Assembly: GCA_015680685.1 (NCBI GenBank)
Contig: MNCI01003467.1
Location: forward strand, 403,097 to 467,096
Origin: Gnetum montanum
Taxonomy: Eukaryota > Streptophyta > Gnetopsida > Gnetales > Gnetaceae
Direction: 5' to 3'
DNA: 64,000 bases
Position numbers and translations under genes: made by a program. Of this stretch, positions 1 through 11,357 are shown piece by piece. The notes beneath the pieces are model-generated. The model had not been told where the DNA came from, did not search any database, and saw only the letters and a program-made list of their open reading frames with translations. Position 1 is the first letter of the stretch; the number at the start of each line of letters is the position of its first letter.

Positions 1-254
1 TTTATTTATGGCAACATATCTCATACCTATCCTCAAAAGAAGTGTCATGTTGATAATAACAAGAATTGTCAACTTTACATGCATCTTTTTCTATCTTTCT
101 ATAAGGAAAGAAATGAGATACTTACCTTGTTAATAGATGTTACAAATGAATTGAGCATACTAGTTTATGACATACATTATGTTCCCTGTCCAAATATGTC
201 TAATGTTGAGTATCCCTTTCATATTCACTCTTGAAGATTGACGTAGAGTACCAA
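1..254 (-). pseudogene. Start of copia gag, internal end of an element extending off the left edge
   Basis: On the minus strand an ATG at 222 lies 33 bases inside the primer-binding site. This matches the layout of the better preserved copia copy, whose gag ATG at 48457 lies 30 bases inside its own site. The first residues (M-K-G-I) resemble the M-E-G-I of that copy, but the frame then loses resemblance to the gag family. The rest of the element would lie to the left of the window. Identification rests on position rather than on a recognised domain. Confidence 0.3.
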
Positions 255-266
255 GCTCTAATACCA
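255..266 (-). promoter_or_regulatory. Primer-binding site, initiator tRNA-Met type
   Basis: Read on the minus strand this is TGGTATTAGAGC, one base from the plant Ty1/copia primer-binding sequence TGGTATCAGAGC, which pairs with the 3' end of initiator methionine tRNA. It is separated from the LTR end by two bases, the usual spacing, and fixes the element as minus-strand with its 5' LTR to the right. Confidence 0.8.
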
Positions 267-268
267 CT

Positions 269-1362
269 TGGTCATTATTGAACTTAGAAGGAGGGATGAA
301 TAAGTTCCCCAAATCTTAATTCCTTAACACAAAGAACACACTAATTTTTACATGGTTTCACAACTTGGCTAGTCCACACTCAAAGGGTAGTTCACAAGCA
401 CACCACTAGACTCTATTCCTTCCAAATTGTGGTCGAAGGGCCCACACCTTCTACAATCTCCAAGTCCCACTCTAAAGTGCTATGCTCCAACACTAGCCAC
501 TTAATCCTACAAGGTCTCATCAAGCTTGGAATGTGGTTTTTAGGCTTCCACAACCTTTACAATCCTAAGCTTTGCTTTGGAATGTTGTATCGCAACACCA
601 ACTTAATCTTGCAAGATCTAGACAAGCTCAAGCAAGATCAACCTTGCATGACAACAAAAGAGAACAATTACAAGGGATAGATGCAACTTAGTTTGTTGAT
701 GCTTATGCTTTGAGGTATAGCATGCTTTACAATGAAAAAATGATGATACAATGAAGAGCAACAAAGATTACAATGATAAACAAATGATTTAACAATGATT
801 GTACACAAGCTAGCACATTTTCCAATGCATATGATGTTTTCTTATAGCTATCATGTTTCTAAATCCATCTTGGAACTAGTGCAATGACTAGGCGACAATC
901 ACCAATGGTTATGAAAGACATCTTATTCGTGCTTGAGATGTCTTTCTGTATTTGCCTTAAATTATGAGAAGACATCTTTGTTTGGGAAAGACATCTTTCT
1001 GAAATCTTCATTCTAGAAGACATCTTTGTCTAATGAAAGACATCTTTATGGAACTAGACATCATTCTATAAAGACATCTTTTCCTAGTGGAAGATGTCTC
1101 TACCTGATGAAAGACATTTGTTGTTTCTTGAAGATGTCTTTTCCTATGTTCACTCCAATTCTACCGAGACATCTACTATTTCCCAAAGATGTCTTTCTAT
1201 AGCTTCCTTTGTCTTTTGAATTCATCGTTCCTTATTCATGTTCATCAACCTTCTACAATCTTTCTTGTCTTGATCCAAGTAATTGGCATGTAAGCATAAA
1301 AATCACATAAGAAACTTTTTTCTTCATTTTTCTTAAAGGTTTGACATATCAAAAGGCCCACA
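269..1362 (-). mobile_element. Ty1/copia LTR, copy A (5' LTR of a minus-strand element)
   Basis: This block begins TG next to the primer-binding site and ends CA. It aligns along its length with 48501-49744, and its first 650 bases or so align with 45073-45727, so three copies of the same LTR family are present. A minus-strand TATA-like TATAAGAA lies at 839-846. Upstream of it in transcription sense, the U3 part (about 901-1200) is packed with the 8-mer GACATCTT and its complement AAGATGTC. Only one LTR of this element is in the window. Confidence 0.8.
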
Positions 1363-2189
1363 CGTAGCTTCAATTTACATGATTTTCAAACCCTCTTAAT
1401 CACGAAGTAACCAACTTAGTTATGGGGGAGAGTATCACATGTAGAAAAGCTAAATTGAGCCAAACTTTTCTAATGTTTGAAGAGAATATCAAGGGAAAAA
1501 TAGGAGAAATTATGCATATTTTAATCAATTAATTAAATAAAAGCTAATGAACCTAACTGATTATCCTAGCTAACCATCCAATAACATAATAATCAAGAAA
1601 GAATAATGATTAGAAATCTTAATAATTAAAATAATAATAAATAAGGGTTTATTTTTGATTTTTTCTAACTCTGCAATCATAATAAGAGCTATAAATAATA
1701 ATAAAGATAAAATTTTGAACAAAACCAAGGATCTATGAAAGAAATATGAACTACTAGAAAACTATTTAAATCCTTGCATAAGCTTAAGTAAATATTTGAT
1801 GATTACAAATGGCTCTCAAAAGATCCATATAAGGAGGATCTTCATAGCATGGAAGTAAAAGACCAAGGAATCAAGGTAGAGGACAAGGTAGAGAATAAAC
1901 ACCATAAGTAGATCAAGACACCCAATCCTTCAACATTCACCAACAAACCCTGCTACATAATAATCTATATAAGCTAAGGCTAAAGTACCACAAATTCTTC
2001 AGAAAGGATCGCATCTCATGCTATTAGTACAATGCCTCTAGGCTATTCAAGAGTAGTTCATAATGTTCATAGTACTTGTAAAACTAAATTTTGGAACATT
2101 CATGGACTTTTCTCCCAAGAGCATCCAAACCCAACTCCAAGCCTCTCCTTGATGACCAACTCTATCATGTAATGGTGAATGGTACATAG
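1363..2189. other. AT-rich spacer, no feature recognised
   Basis: No reading frame or family signature is visible. A G-run with purines at about 1421-1431 looks like a polypurine tract, but no LTR can be recognised next to it. Confidence 0.4.
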
Positions 2190-4570
2190 AAGAAGTATAC
2201 CAATTCTGGAAGAATAAACAAGATGATGCTACCATTAAGATCAAAGGAGTGTCGATGTCTTACTTTGTTGAAGCCATTGCAAAGGAACTTAATATTTCAA
2301 ATGTTAGAGTGAATGTAGCAAAGATATCCACTAGATCTAACACTATTGCAAAGAAGCCATGGTTTCATAAAGCATATGAAAAAGAGAATAAGAAGTACAA
2401 TCAATTAATTGCTAAGGAGAATATCTATTTCAAGATTAGAAGCTACCATCTATTCCCTACCAAAAGGCTCAACAAAATTTTCACCTATGCTGCCAGAGGA
2501 AGTGTAATTCTCATGGGGAAATTCAATGCTAATATAGCATATCTACTCTTTCTAGAAATACAAAGAAAGTTTGAAGAGAAGAAGTCAGGGAAACTCACAT
2601 TGTCATTTCCTTAGCTCATTAAAAATTTATTCAAATAAGCAAGGATTCTAAAATTTTCAAATGATGTTCTAAGGAAAGCCCAGAATGCATAAGATGTCCA
2701 AATCAATGCCATAAAAAAAGATCAATTGGAGAAGCCAATAGGCATTGAGGGACTAACAAGATCCATGCCAACAAGTAACATCTCAACAACTAAAAAATAA
2801 CAAGAAAGACCTAGTGGGTCAACACATACTAGTGACAAACTTGAATAGAGTGTTGCACATGCACAATAAGATTATAGACCTTCCATGATCCACTTGTATC
2901 AAAACATACAAATAATTAGTTGTAATATAAGTGAAGGTTCCACATTGTACATAGTCATAGATAACTCCATAAGGCCTATGATATCAATAAGACATGCCAG
3001 TGGATAGGCATCTCTATAGTTAAGAAGGGACAATGATTGAACACAATAAAATTTAGGAAATGCTACATCTTTTCAAGTGATGCTAGAAACTAGACAAGGA
3101 GCCATAGTAGTGGTAATGCAATATCAAGATGTAGTAGGAGTAGTAGAAGTAATCACTGATCACATTAAAGAATCCTTTAGTGTTTCCATTGTGCCACTAG
3201 TAGATATTACAAGAATGAGAAATGTTGAAATACTAGCTAGTATGTCCATGAACCTAGCAGAACACAAAGATGTCCTTGATCAACTACTGTAGACAAGACA
3301 AGTAATGCAAAATCTCTTCGATATCCCAAGGAATATCATTGTAGTCTAGTCTGATTTAATTATAACAAAGTTGAAGTTGGTCATAGTAGATACAAGGTTA
3401 GAGCATACAAAAAATGAAGTGCAAAGGTTGCAAGTTTAGTTAGCAACCCTAAAAGAAGAAAGGAGAGCCTTTGCACAATATATAGCCCCAAACTAGCTAG
3501 ATGTATTTAGAACAGAATAGGTGAGGTAGCTCATAGCAAGGAATATTCAAGTAGAGATACAGAAAGAAAAGTTTGTGTGAAATACATTAGTGGTAGATGC
3601 ACAAATATATGCACATGCTAAAGTCATGACTACCTTAGAAGAAGAAAATAAGAAACTTAATGCTAATAATACAAAGTTGATAGACATTGAAAAGTAGAAA
3701 AATGTTCTTAAAGAAAACATTTATTAATTACTAGAACAATTCATTAGAGTCAACTAGGACATGAATAAATTAACCAGAGAAAACCAAACCCTATCAATGA
3801 AAGAGGTCCATACTATTCATCACATCAGCAATTAAAATTAGCACATGGTAGAATGAGACAAAGAAACATGAATGGCTCAAAGAAAACATCAAAGACTAGG
3901 TGGACATGTACTAGAAAATCAACAAAAAAATCCATATAGCAAAGGCCAAAATTAGTTATATTACAGCACAAGAACTTGATTAGCAACCAATTCTAGATAG
4001 CCAAGCCCATATACACTAGGCTAAAGTAAATAATAAAGATCTACAAATCAAGGATCTTACAAAGTACATAGGATTACCACACCTTCGGTATACTAATCTA
4101 GCCATGTTAATAGCAGGTAGACTAAGAAATGAACTAGAGAAACAAGTGGCTATCATGTATGCATTGTACAAAAAGGAGTTTGTAGATAGAAAAGATTATC
4201 AATAGAAACTACATGTTGCAAATTCTAAACTTAAAATAGTAAAAGCTAGCTACCAAGATCAAAAAGATGTAGCAGCAAGCCCAACCTACAAAATTACTAT
4301 ATATCAAGAACTAAGAAAGGTGGTCAAGATGTTTGAAGAAGAAAGAAGGTAATTTGTAGTTTAGTACATGAAAGTTAATAAGATGTTTCCACAACTACAC
4401 TATCCATGGAAAGTATTGATGCCATCAAACATCACAGAATTTACATGGATGGTACATAATCCCAGGTCAAGGAAAGAGAAGCTTTGGGTACTTCTTAACT
4501 ATTACTAAATTTAGAAGCCCGATGTCAAAGGAAAGAAGCCAATGGAGAAGCCACCACCACCAGAAACTTA
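2190..4570 (+). pseudogene. Decayed coiled-coil protein of a non-autonomous LTR element
   Basis: One plus-strand frame can be followed from about 2190 to 3930 with interruptions almost only by TAG. It includes uninterrupted stretches at 2249-2614 and 3077-3292. The N-terminal part has a pattern (RSYHLFPTKRLNK, then ILMGKFNANIAYLLFLEIQRKF, then LTLSFP) that resembles the plant family known as putative plant transposon protein (Transposase_32), recalled from memory. The later part (about 3600-3800) is rich in E, K, L and N with heptad-like spacing, as in a coiled coil. From about 3930 to 4570 the frame is hard to follow. The product is probably a gag-like or accessory protein, with no catalytic motif seen. 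The TAG-biased decay suggests CAG glutamine codons before mutation. Confidence 0.45.
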
Positions 4571-4817
4571 AAGACTATATCAGCCTCTTTCATTTTTTAT
4601 TTTTTATTTTTTTTTAATTTTTTATTAATTGTGTCTATCATACTATGCATGATAATTTTATAAAACACCACTTAGACCACAATGCAACATTTAGAGTCAA
4701 GTAGTCATGTATTTAAGTAATTATATCAAAGGCTAAGTATACCTTCTAATTTTATGAGGAACACTATCCTCCGTTTGTTTTAACTTGAGGAAAAGTTTCC
4801 AGTTAGTCATGGGGGTA

Positions 4818-5160
4818 TGATAAAATCTAGTTTTAATTAGTCACAATATTGTATCTATCATATCACATCTACAACATCATATCTATGAAATTTTACCTCT
4901 ACATATGTCATTATTGATGCAATGTAGTGGATCCTGTTCATCCCTATAAATACCAACACTTGGTTGTACCAACAAAGAACTTTCATTCCACTTTTAACAA
5001 AACTCTTATAGTTTCTTTTTGTAGTTTACACTTAGTGATAGAGTGAATGCCTACAATGTGGTGTTGAATAGTTGAATGAAATCTTTATTCAAGTGGATTG
5101 TACTTGAGAATAGTTCATGAAGAGTAATAAAGATCAAGATTATTTACCACCATTGCAACA
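4818..5160 (+). mobile_element. Probable 3' LTR of the preceding element
   Basis: A G-rich polypurine-like tract (about 4809-4817) is followed by TGATAAAATC at 4818. A good TATA box, CTATAAATACC, lies at 4944-4954, followed by an R-like segment, and CA occurs at 5159-5160. The size (about 340 bp) and order tract-TG-TATA-CA fit a short LTR in plus orientation. I found no second copy, so the ends are inferred. Confidence 0.45.
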
Positions 5161-6766
5161 TCCATTTAGTTTCTTTGTTTTGCTTATCTAATTTCTTTAT
5201 TTAGTTTAATTTTCATTTCTTTAATATTCTTACTTTAGTTTTATCTTTTACATTTCTGAAGCACTTTACTTTTTCCATGTTCATTAGTAGGATGAAATGA
5301 GTATGACTGGTTTCAAGAAAATGAGTGTAATCATTTGGTAATCCGAATAGTGTTATTACTTAGTTCACCCAATAGCATAACACTTAGTAATCTAGTAATA
5401 GTTACATAAGTCCAAGACATGGATCATAAGCTAGGAATGGCTGCACATCACCATGTCATCACTTAGATTTAGACTTTATTCTCACTTTCATTATGTTTGC
5501 ACTTAGGAGTAACATGAGCCAACAACATCAAGATATCATATGCCTCACTTAGAGTTAAACCATACACTTGTACTTCACTAACTCAAAGTGCAAAAACAAT
5601 AATCACAAACCAATCATCAACTTCTAGTATACTTACATTGTCCATCCACAGATTATGATATGGTCGCATGTGTGCCTTCATGACTTGTATGGTACAATGT
5701 CGGGATACCTAGCTGCTCATCATTATATTTGACATTTACCATGACATATGAAAATGAAATGTCATATTTGATATCAAAACAAACCATGATCCAAGGCCCA
5801 ATCAACTTAAGAAATTACTAAAATCCATAATGAACCATGGAGCCATCACCTAGGAAGAGTCATGGACCATTACCAAATGCATCTGACATATTTGACATGA
5901 TCCAAATAAGCAAAAAGTTATCCTTCTATTGATTTTTCATAGACAATGTAGTACAATACCACACATCTACAAGAGGACCATGAATGTGCATCAAGTACAA
6001 AATAGATCTTAGAAATCAACAAGATTCTTTCATAGATATTAGCAACTAGAAGATTCGATTATTTCTCAACAAGATACATCAACTGCAAGAGACATTGGTA
6101 AGATAAGAATACACTGGTCCAGTAACTCTTATCCATCTTGTAGCAATGCTAGAATGTTAATTGATTAAGGACATTATTAAGTTCATCATAGAAGGTTAGT
6201 AACCATAGCCTGAGTTGATCTTGTCTTATTTGAAACTTAGCATCCTCAGCACCTAACCCCTATAACTTGGCATTACTCACCTTACCTAACTCTTGTAAAT
6301 ACATTGGTAAGTTTAAGGAGGTCAACCTAGCCATAATATGATTTCATTCCTACTTAATCAACAAGGATTATTACCATGAGATCCATAGGAAAACCAATAC
6401 TTGATGAGTGATGTTGTCATAATCTTCTCCTTAGTACCTCGTTATGGTATAGGCATGATGTGAGAGGATAGGCCTACAACATTTGTAAAATTGTAAGATG
6501 TATGTGTCATATTCTTATTGAAGAGTTAGTATATCATTTATAGTTAAAAGTAACTCATATTAGAAGTCCTCAAGTTGCCCATACATCAGCCTAGTAATGT
6601 CAATTTGGGAACATAAGGTATTTTGACCCTCTCAATTCTTGAAAATCTAACTTATTTTTTAGACCCTAAAATCATTCCTAATGCATAATGCATGTTGCAA
6701 CGATTCTAATATATCATTATTTAAAGTATCTTATTCGGCATGCTTAGGTAGAACAAAAAACTCAAT
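5161..6766. other. Intergenic AT-rich DNA, nothing recognised
   Basis: No frame of useful length, no LTR pair and no family motif are visible on either strand. It is probably old transposon debris. Confidence 0.4.
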
Positions 6767-6782
6767 GTCAAAAGTAGAGCCT

Positions 6783-6845
6783 AGGATTGAACTCCTAACA
6801 TCTAAGTTGTTAAACATAACTCTTAACCCCTGCTACATTAGCCAC
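6783..6845 (-). repeat. tRNA-like promoter (SINE head candidate)
   Basis: On the minus strand a GTTCAATCC within 6783-6796 fits the RNA polymerase III B-box consensus GWTCRANNC. About 36 bases before it, GTGGCTAATGTAG (6832-6845) resembles an A box. The spacing is that of a tRNA or tRNA-derived SINE. The arms do not fold into a convincing cloverleaf by eye, so it is not called as a tRNA gene. No tail or flanking duplication was found. Confidence 0.3.
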
Positions 6846-7056
6846 AAGAACAAATTTGCCAAATGTTTATAAATAAACATGATTACATACATACATACAA
6901 ATTATATAATAGATAAAAATAAAATAAAATAATTAAAGAAACATAATAAATAAATAAAATAATATTTTAAAAATATTACAAGGAACCATGAGGCCTACGT
7001 AGCCCCATACAACATCATGCTAGCCCATTAAGGATCATGCAGGCCCATTTAGGGCT

Positions 7057-7790
7057 ATGCAGCCTAGGGCAAAGCAACACCCCATAATGGACACCCTTCA
7101 TTTACCATTGTCCTACTACTGTGCTACCTTCCTCATCGTAGCCATCTTTTCTATCTTTCGTTGCTATCCATCTTTTACCTTCCACCACTGCGCATCATCG
7201 GTGGTGCTTCCACATGTCGCCACCACACAAACCCTCACACACACACCACCGCTACACAAACCCTCACCCATGTCATCACTTTTGTGCTCTATCTACCTTT
7301 ATCATGTCATCCTCCACATTTTGCACCAATTTCTTCACTTACATGCATGTCATCATGCACATTATTTTTTTTCACTACCTATGCCTTCATCAAAGTCACC
7401 TTCACCTTCGTAATTGCTGAAAATCCCATCAAAAACTTGAGCAAATATGATTGTTGACAATGTCTACCAATGCCATCATTTCCTACCTTCCCACTTGCTG
7501 ATTGTGACTGTTAGCATCCTTAGTATGTACCATCATTAACATTAACAACGTTTCCATTTTCTACCTCCTTAGTCATTGAAGGTAACCGTTGGTGCCTTCA
7601 GTGCCTACCTCCATAGATATTGTTGACGCTACCATTCCCTATCTTTCTAGCTACCGATGATGACCATTGGTACAATCAGTTCTTGCCTACATGGACACCA
7701 TTGGTGCCATTATTTTATACCTCCTTGGTTGTTGGCCATGACCACTAGTGCTATTAATGCTTGTCTCTTGGTAAATAGAAAAATTTCTAT
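7057..7790. repeat. C-rich low-complexity block with degenerate CTACCTCC repeats
   Basis: The segment is richer in C than its surroundings and is built from ACC, CAC and CAT words. From about 7480 to 7770 the words CTACCTCC/CTACCTTC and ACCATTGGTGCC recur at irregular 40-80 bp intervals, as in an old tandem array. Overlapping frames in this block are products of composition, and I do not support a gene. Confidence 0.35.
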
Positions 7791-8779
7791 TAATTGATAA
7801 AAATTTTAAATTTTTTCTCAGATGATGAGAATTTCAAATAAAGATGTCAAACAAGGTGGGAAAATTTAAATATCAAAATGCAAAAAAAAAAAAACATTAA
7901 CAAATAAGATAATTTCATAGAGTGATAGTAGTCAGGATCAAAAATCCATAATTAGACATCCTCATCCTAGAGTAGCACTAGGATGGGGTAACCTCTCGAG
8001 AAGTCTCATTTTCTATGCCCAATGTTTTATATTACATAAGCCATAACTTTTAATTTTGTAAGCCTTTTTCAATGAAAAAAGAGCTTTATTCTTTAAATTT
8101 TGACCTTTCAAATGTAATGAAGAAGTTAGATTTGTGTCATAAAGCTCCAAAAATTAGTTTTTACTCCTTCCCCAACATGATGCCCTAAGATCCTTGAAGA
8201 CAAAATTTTAGCATAACTTGGACATATGATAACCATTTCTAATGTCTGAATAATCATTTCTAACATATCTCAACCAACTAAACTTAATGGAAAAGTTAGA
8301 TTAATCATCTGAGCACCTAAAAATTAGATGATATCTTAAACTATGCCTTAAGATGCCATAACTTATATCAATTAACCATGCCAAAAAATTTAATTCTTGG
8401 GACTAACAAATCTAATGTGTTAGACCATCTTGGGCCTTAAGATTAAAAACTTAACCTCTATAGTTAGTCTTAGATCACTAATCCCTAATGTGTTATTGGT
8501 TACACTACTAAAGACAGTGTCTTAAGGGGGGTTATAGAGATCATTAAGAGTCTAGGTAATGTAGCTAGTTATTACCAATCCAAACTTAGTTGGAGCATCA
8601 GTTGGTGAACCAAAATGATCATGAAGATGTATACCTATTTAGCCTATAATCAAACCATGTAGTAGCAACATCATGAAGAATCATAATCTTGTTCCAATAA
8701 TGTGTATGACACCCATGAAGAGAGATAACCCAAGAGAGAACCAAACATCAAAAATGAAAGTTTCAACATACAACATGCT
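7791..8779. other. Spacer left of the giant Tat element, nothing recognised
   Basis: The sequence is AT-rich with an A-run at about 7882-7893. No coding or repeat signature is visible. Confidence 0.4.
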
Positions 8780-9463
8780 TGTAAGTAAAACACCACAAAA
8801 TTTTGCATGTTGTAATCAATCTTCATCATGTAGCTTTCACCCCATGAAACTCGAGGCAAAATTTCATTGCAAATGTGAACATTGTAACCCACAATGGATA
8901 ATTTCACATACTTTATACTTTTGGAGCTGAAAAATGCCTCATAAGTGGTCAAAGCCTCATTCCCCAAGTAAAAACAATTTACCTAGTATCTATATTTGGG
9001 CTTGGGAGGGCCAAAAATGCCTTTTAGAATGAAAAAATGAAAATTTGATGGGTTTTATAGGGTATGCATTTTTCTACACTGGAAACACTTATAGGGAATA
9101 GATCTCACCTACCCCCATCATGAAAGGATGGGGGGTTTGGAGACTTTTCCCCCTTCAACATAGAGACCAAATGCACATTTTAAAAACTTTTCCCTAGCTT
9201 GGAAAATTTTTTCCCTTAGCCTAAAACATTTCCACCTAATGTGAAAGTCTCCCCCTAGCTTGGAAAATTTCCCCCTAGCCTAGAAAGTTTTCCCCTAGCA
9301 TGGAAGCCACAAGGAGCAAAATTCATCAGTTCATGCACTTCAACNNNNNNNNNCTTGGATGCAAATTTGAATGCCCATTCCACCTAAAATTAACAGCCAT
9401 TGCATAGTCAATTTGCAATCCAATCATAACCAATTTGCAGCCCCATTCATGACCCAAAAGTCC

Positions 9464-9470
9464 TATAAAA
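9464..9470 (+). promoter_or_regulatory. TATA box of the giant element's 5' LTR
   Basis: CTATAAAATT lies about 680 bases inside the LTR on the coding strand of the element, the expected place for the retrotransposon promoter. No other core element is asserted. Confidence 0.45.
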
Positions 9471-9762
9471 TTTGAACTCCAACACCAATTACAAGTTTAG
9501 CATTTTTGACAATATTGTACACTCACAAGGTTCCATGTTTTTGACAAAAGTTCAACAATTTTTTACAATTTCACACTTGGGGCATTTTCAGGCACACAAG
9601 AGCTCTTACAAGTTCCCATACTTGCATTCTCTTGAACCCCAACATTGAAGCAACGAGTCTTTGAAATTTCGTGGATTTTTCTGCTAACACTACACTTCTA
9701 GTTTTCCAAAGCCAACATCGAGCAACTTGGCATCCAAATATTTCACCTTTCTCAACCACCGC

Positions 9763-9794
9763 CCCCCCCCACCCCCCCCCCCCCCCCCCCCCCC
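9763..9794. repeat. Poly-C tract
   Basis: About thirty nearly uninterrupted C residues lie in the leader of the giant element. A second, interrupted C-rich stretch with one N lies at 11165-11223. Such homopolymers are prone to length error. Confidence 0.8.
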
Positions 9795-9970
9795 AAACAG
9801 CAACCCAATTGGTAGATCCAAAGTTGTAGCAACAAAGGAAGGTTCAATAACATCAAGAGTGGCTTAGCATCCAAATTGTGAAGCATCGGCTTCAATAGGC
9901 TTTGAACTCTTACACAAGTAAACCTCCTTTTTACACATCCAAGTACCATTTTTTGTACACATTTCCCTAA

Positions 9971-11357
9971 CTTATTCTTTAGTCTTTTCTCAATAAATTT
10001 TTAAGTTTTGAGTTCTATGTTCAATAAAAGTAAATTTATTATCTATGCATTATCTGAATCTATTTATATTTCCATGTTTTACATATCCTAAGTTCCTACT
10101 TGATCTAACAAACTAGCTAGGGCACCTTAAATTCCATTTTTATTGCCAAGGCCTTGGGGGTTTAGGGTTGAGGAACTACTTGCATTGAGGATCCTTGGTT
10201 TTTTCATTTCAACAATTGAGCTTTTCAATAGCAATAATTTTTCTTGGCACTCAAAGAAGGACCTTCGCCTAAATTTTATAGCCAGATCTACTCTTTTTTG
10301 TTATCATTTTGCAAGCTTTATCTTGATTTCTTGCAACCAAAACCCTTGAACAATTAATGTTCATATTTCTTCCCTTGTGACCAAAACTATAGCATGGAAG
10401 TTGCAAGTAGTTGGGCTTTGTCTTTTCATAGCACTTGCTATGAATTTTATAGCCCAAAGCTAGTGTTGATATTTCTTTTCCCCCATTGTTGTTATTGCCA
10501 AAAGTTTATTTTTTAGCTTCTAAAAGTGGATGGTTCAACTCATCTATGAGTTGACTTTCCCCCCATTTTTTCAAGCTAAGAGAATTAGCAACTTCCTCAA
10601 ACCAATTTTAGTGGAAAAATACTAACCTTCTACTTTGGTTTTTAACCTTTTCCATTTCCACTAACATTTAGGTAGGAAGTATAAGATTCCCATCATCTTC
10701 CCCCCTACCATACCAAACATGGAAGCAGTTGGAAGGCCAACATTGGTGAAGTTTGAAACCAATTTTATAACCAAATCTACTATTGTTGCAAGTTGAAAGT
10801 TACTTTTTCTAGCCAAAAATTGCAAGAAATCCAATGCTACCTTTACTCCCACCCCCCATGGCAGAAAATTCAACATCGAAGCTACAAGTGGTTTGGGTGC
10901 TGGAATTTCACATCTATTGTGAATTCTTAGAACAAAGCCAACATGAAAGCCTTTATAAACATTTAATTTTTATTGCCATAATATTTGTCACTAAACCAAC
11001 ATTGGTTTCCATACCAACCAAGCCCAGTTTTCCCTCCTTTTTGATGAAGGTTGGCAACTTGCCAAAACCATCTTTGGAAACTACCAAGTTTCCATTTTGG
11101 TTTTAAAACTTTCCTCCCTCTTTTCAATGTTGGAATAAGAAGGTGTCAAATTTCCATTATCTCATCCCCACCACCCACTCCCCCTTTCCCCCCATCCTCT
11201 CCCCCTACTACCCCCCNCCCCCACTTACTAATTATAGTAAGCATATCATTTTTTGTCATTTTCATTTTCTCCAAAGGTTTTTGAATTCCATTCACCCGAA
11301 TTTACTCCTATATTGACATTTATAGCCTTTTCTTAAGCATTTATCAATACTATAGCC
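9971..11357 (+). other. Untranslated leader of the giant element
   Basis: No family-matching frame is visible between the LTR and the first gag-like ATG at 11358. Words such as CCAACAT, GCCAAAA and TTGCAAG recur irregularly. Ogre-type elements normally have long leaders, and the segment is assigned to the element only by position. Confidence 0.4.

Larger units (their letters stand above)
8780..9970 (+). mobile_element. 5' LTR of the giant Tat element (right end unresolved)
   Basis: From TGTAAG at 8780 to about 9320 this aligns with the 3' LTR at 28441-28880. A shared landmark is the CACATACTTTATACTTTTGG stretch near 8907. A TATA box at 9464-9470 lies beyond the part preserved in the 3' copy. 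The LTR must extend past it, but I could not recognise a primer-binding site, so the end is a guess. A 9-base gap of N lies inside. Confidence 0.6.

Noticed and set aside
1410-1440. Purine-rich GTTATGGGGGAGAG as a polypurine tract of a further element
   Set aside because: No LTR start with TG or paired repeat could be recognised next to it.
7057-7457. Three overlapping plus-strand reading frames of 68-118 codons
   Set aside because: All lie in a C-rich low-complexity block, have biased composition (H, T, S, P) and no family pattern. Overlap in all three frames points to composition, not coding.
9752-9949. Minus-strand frame ending in a glycine run
   Set aside because: The glycines come from translating the poly-C tract. 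No homology and an unreliable homopolymer.
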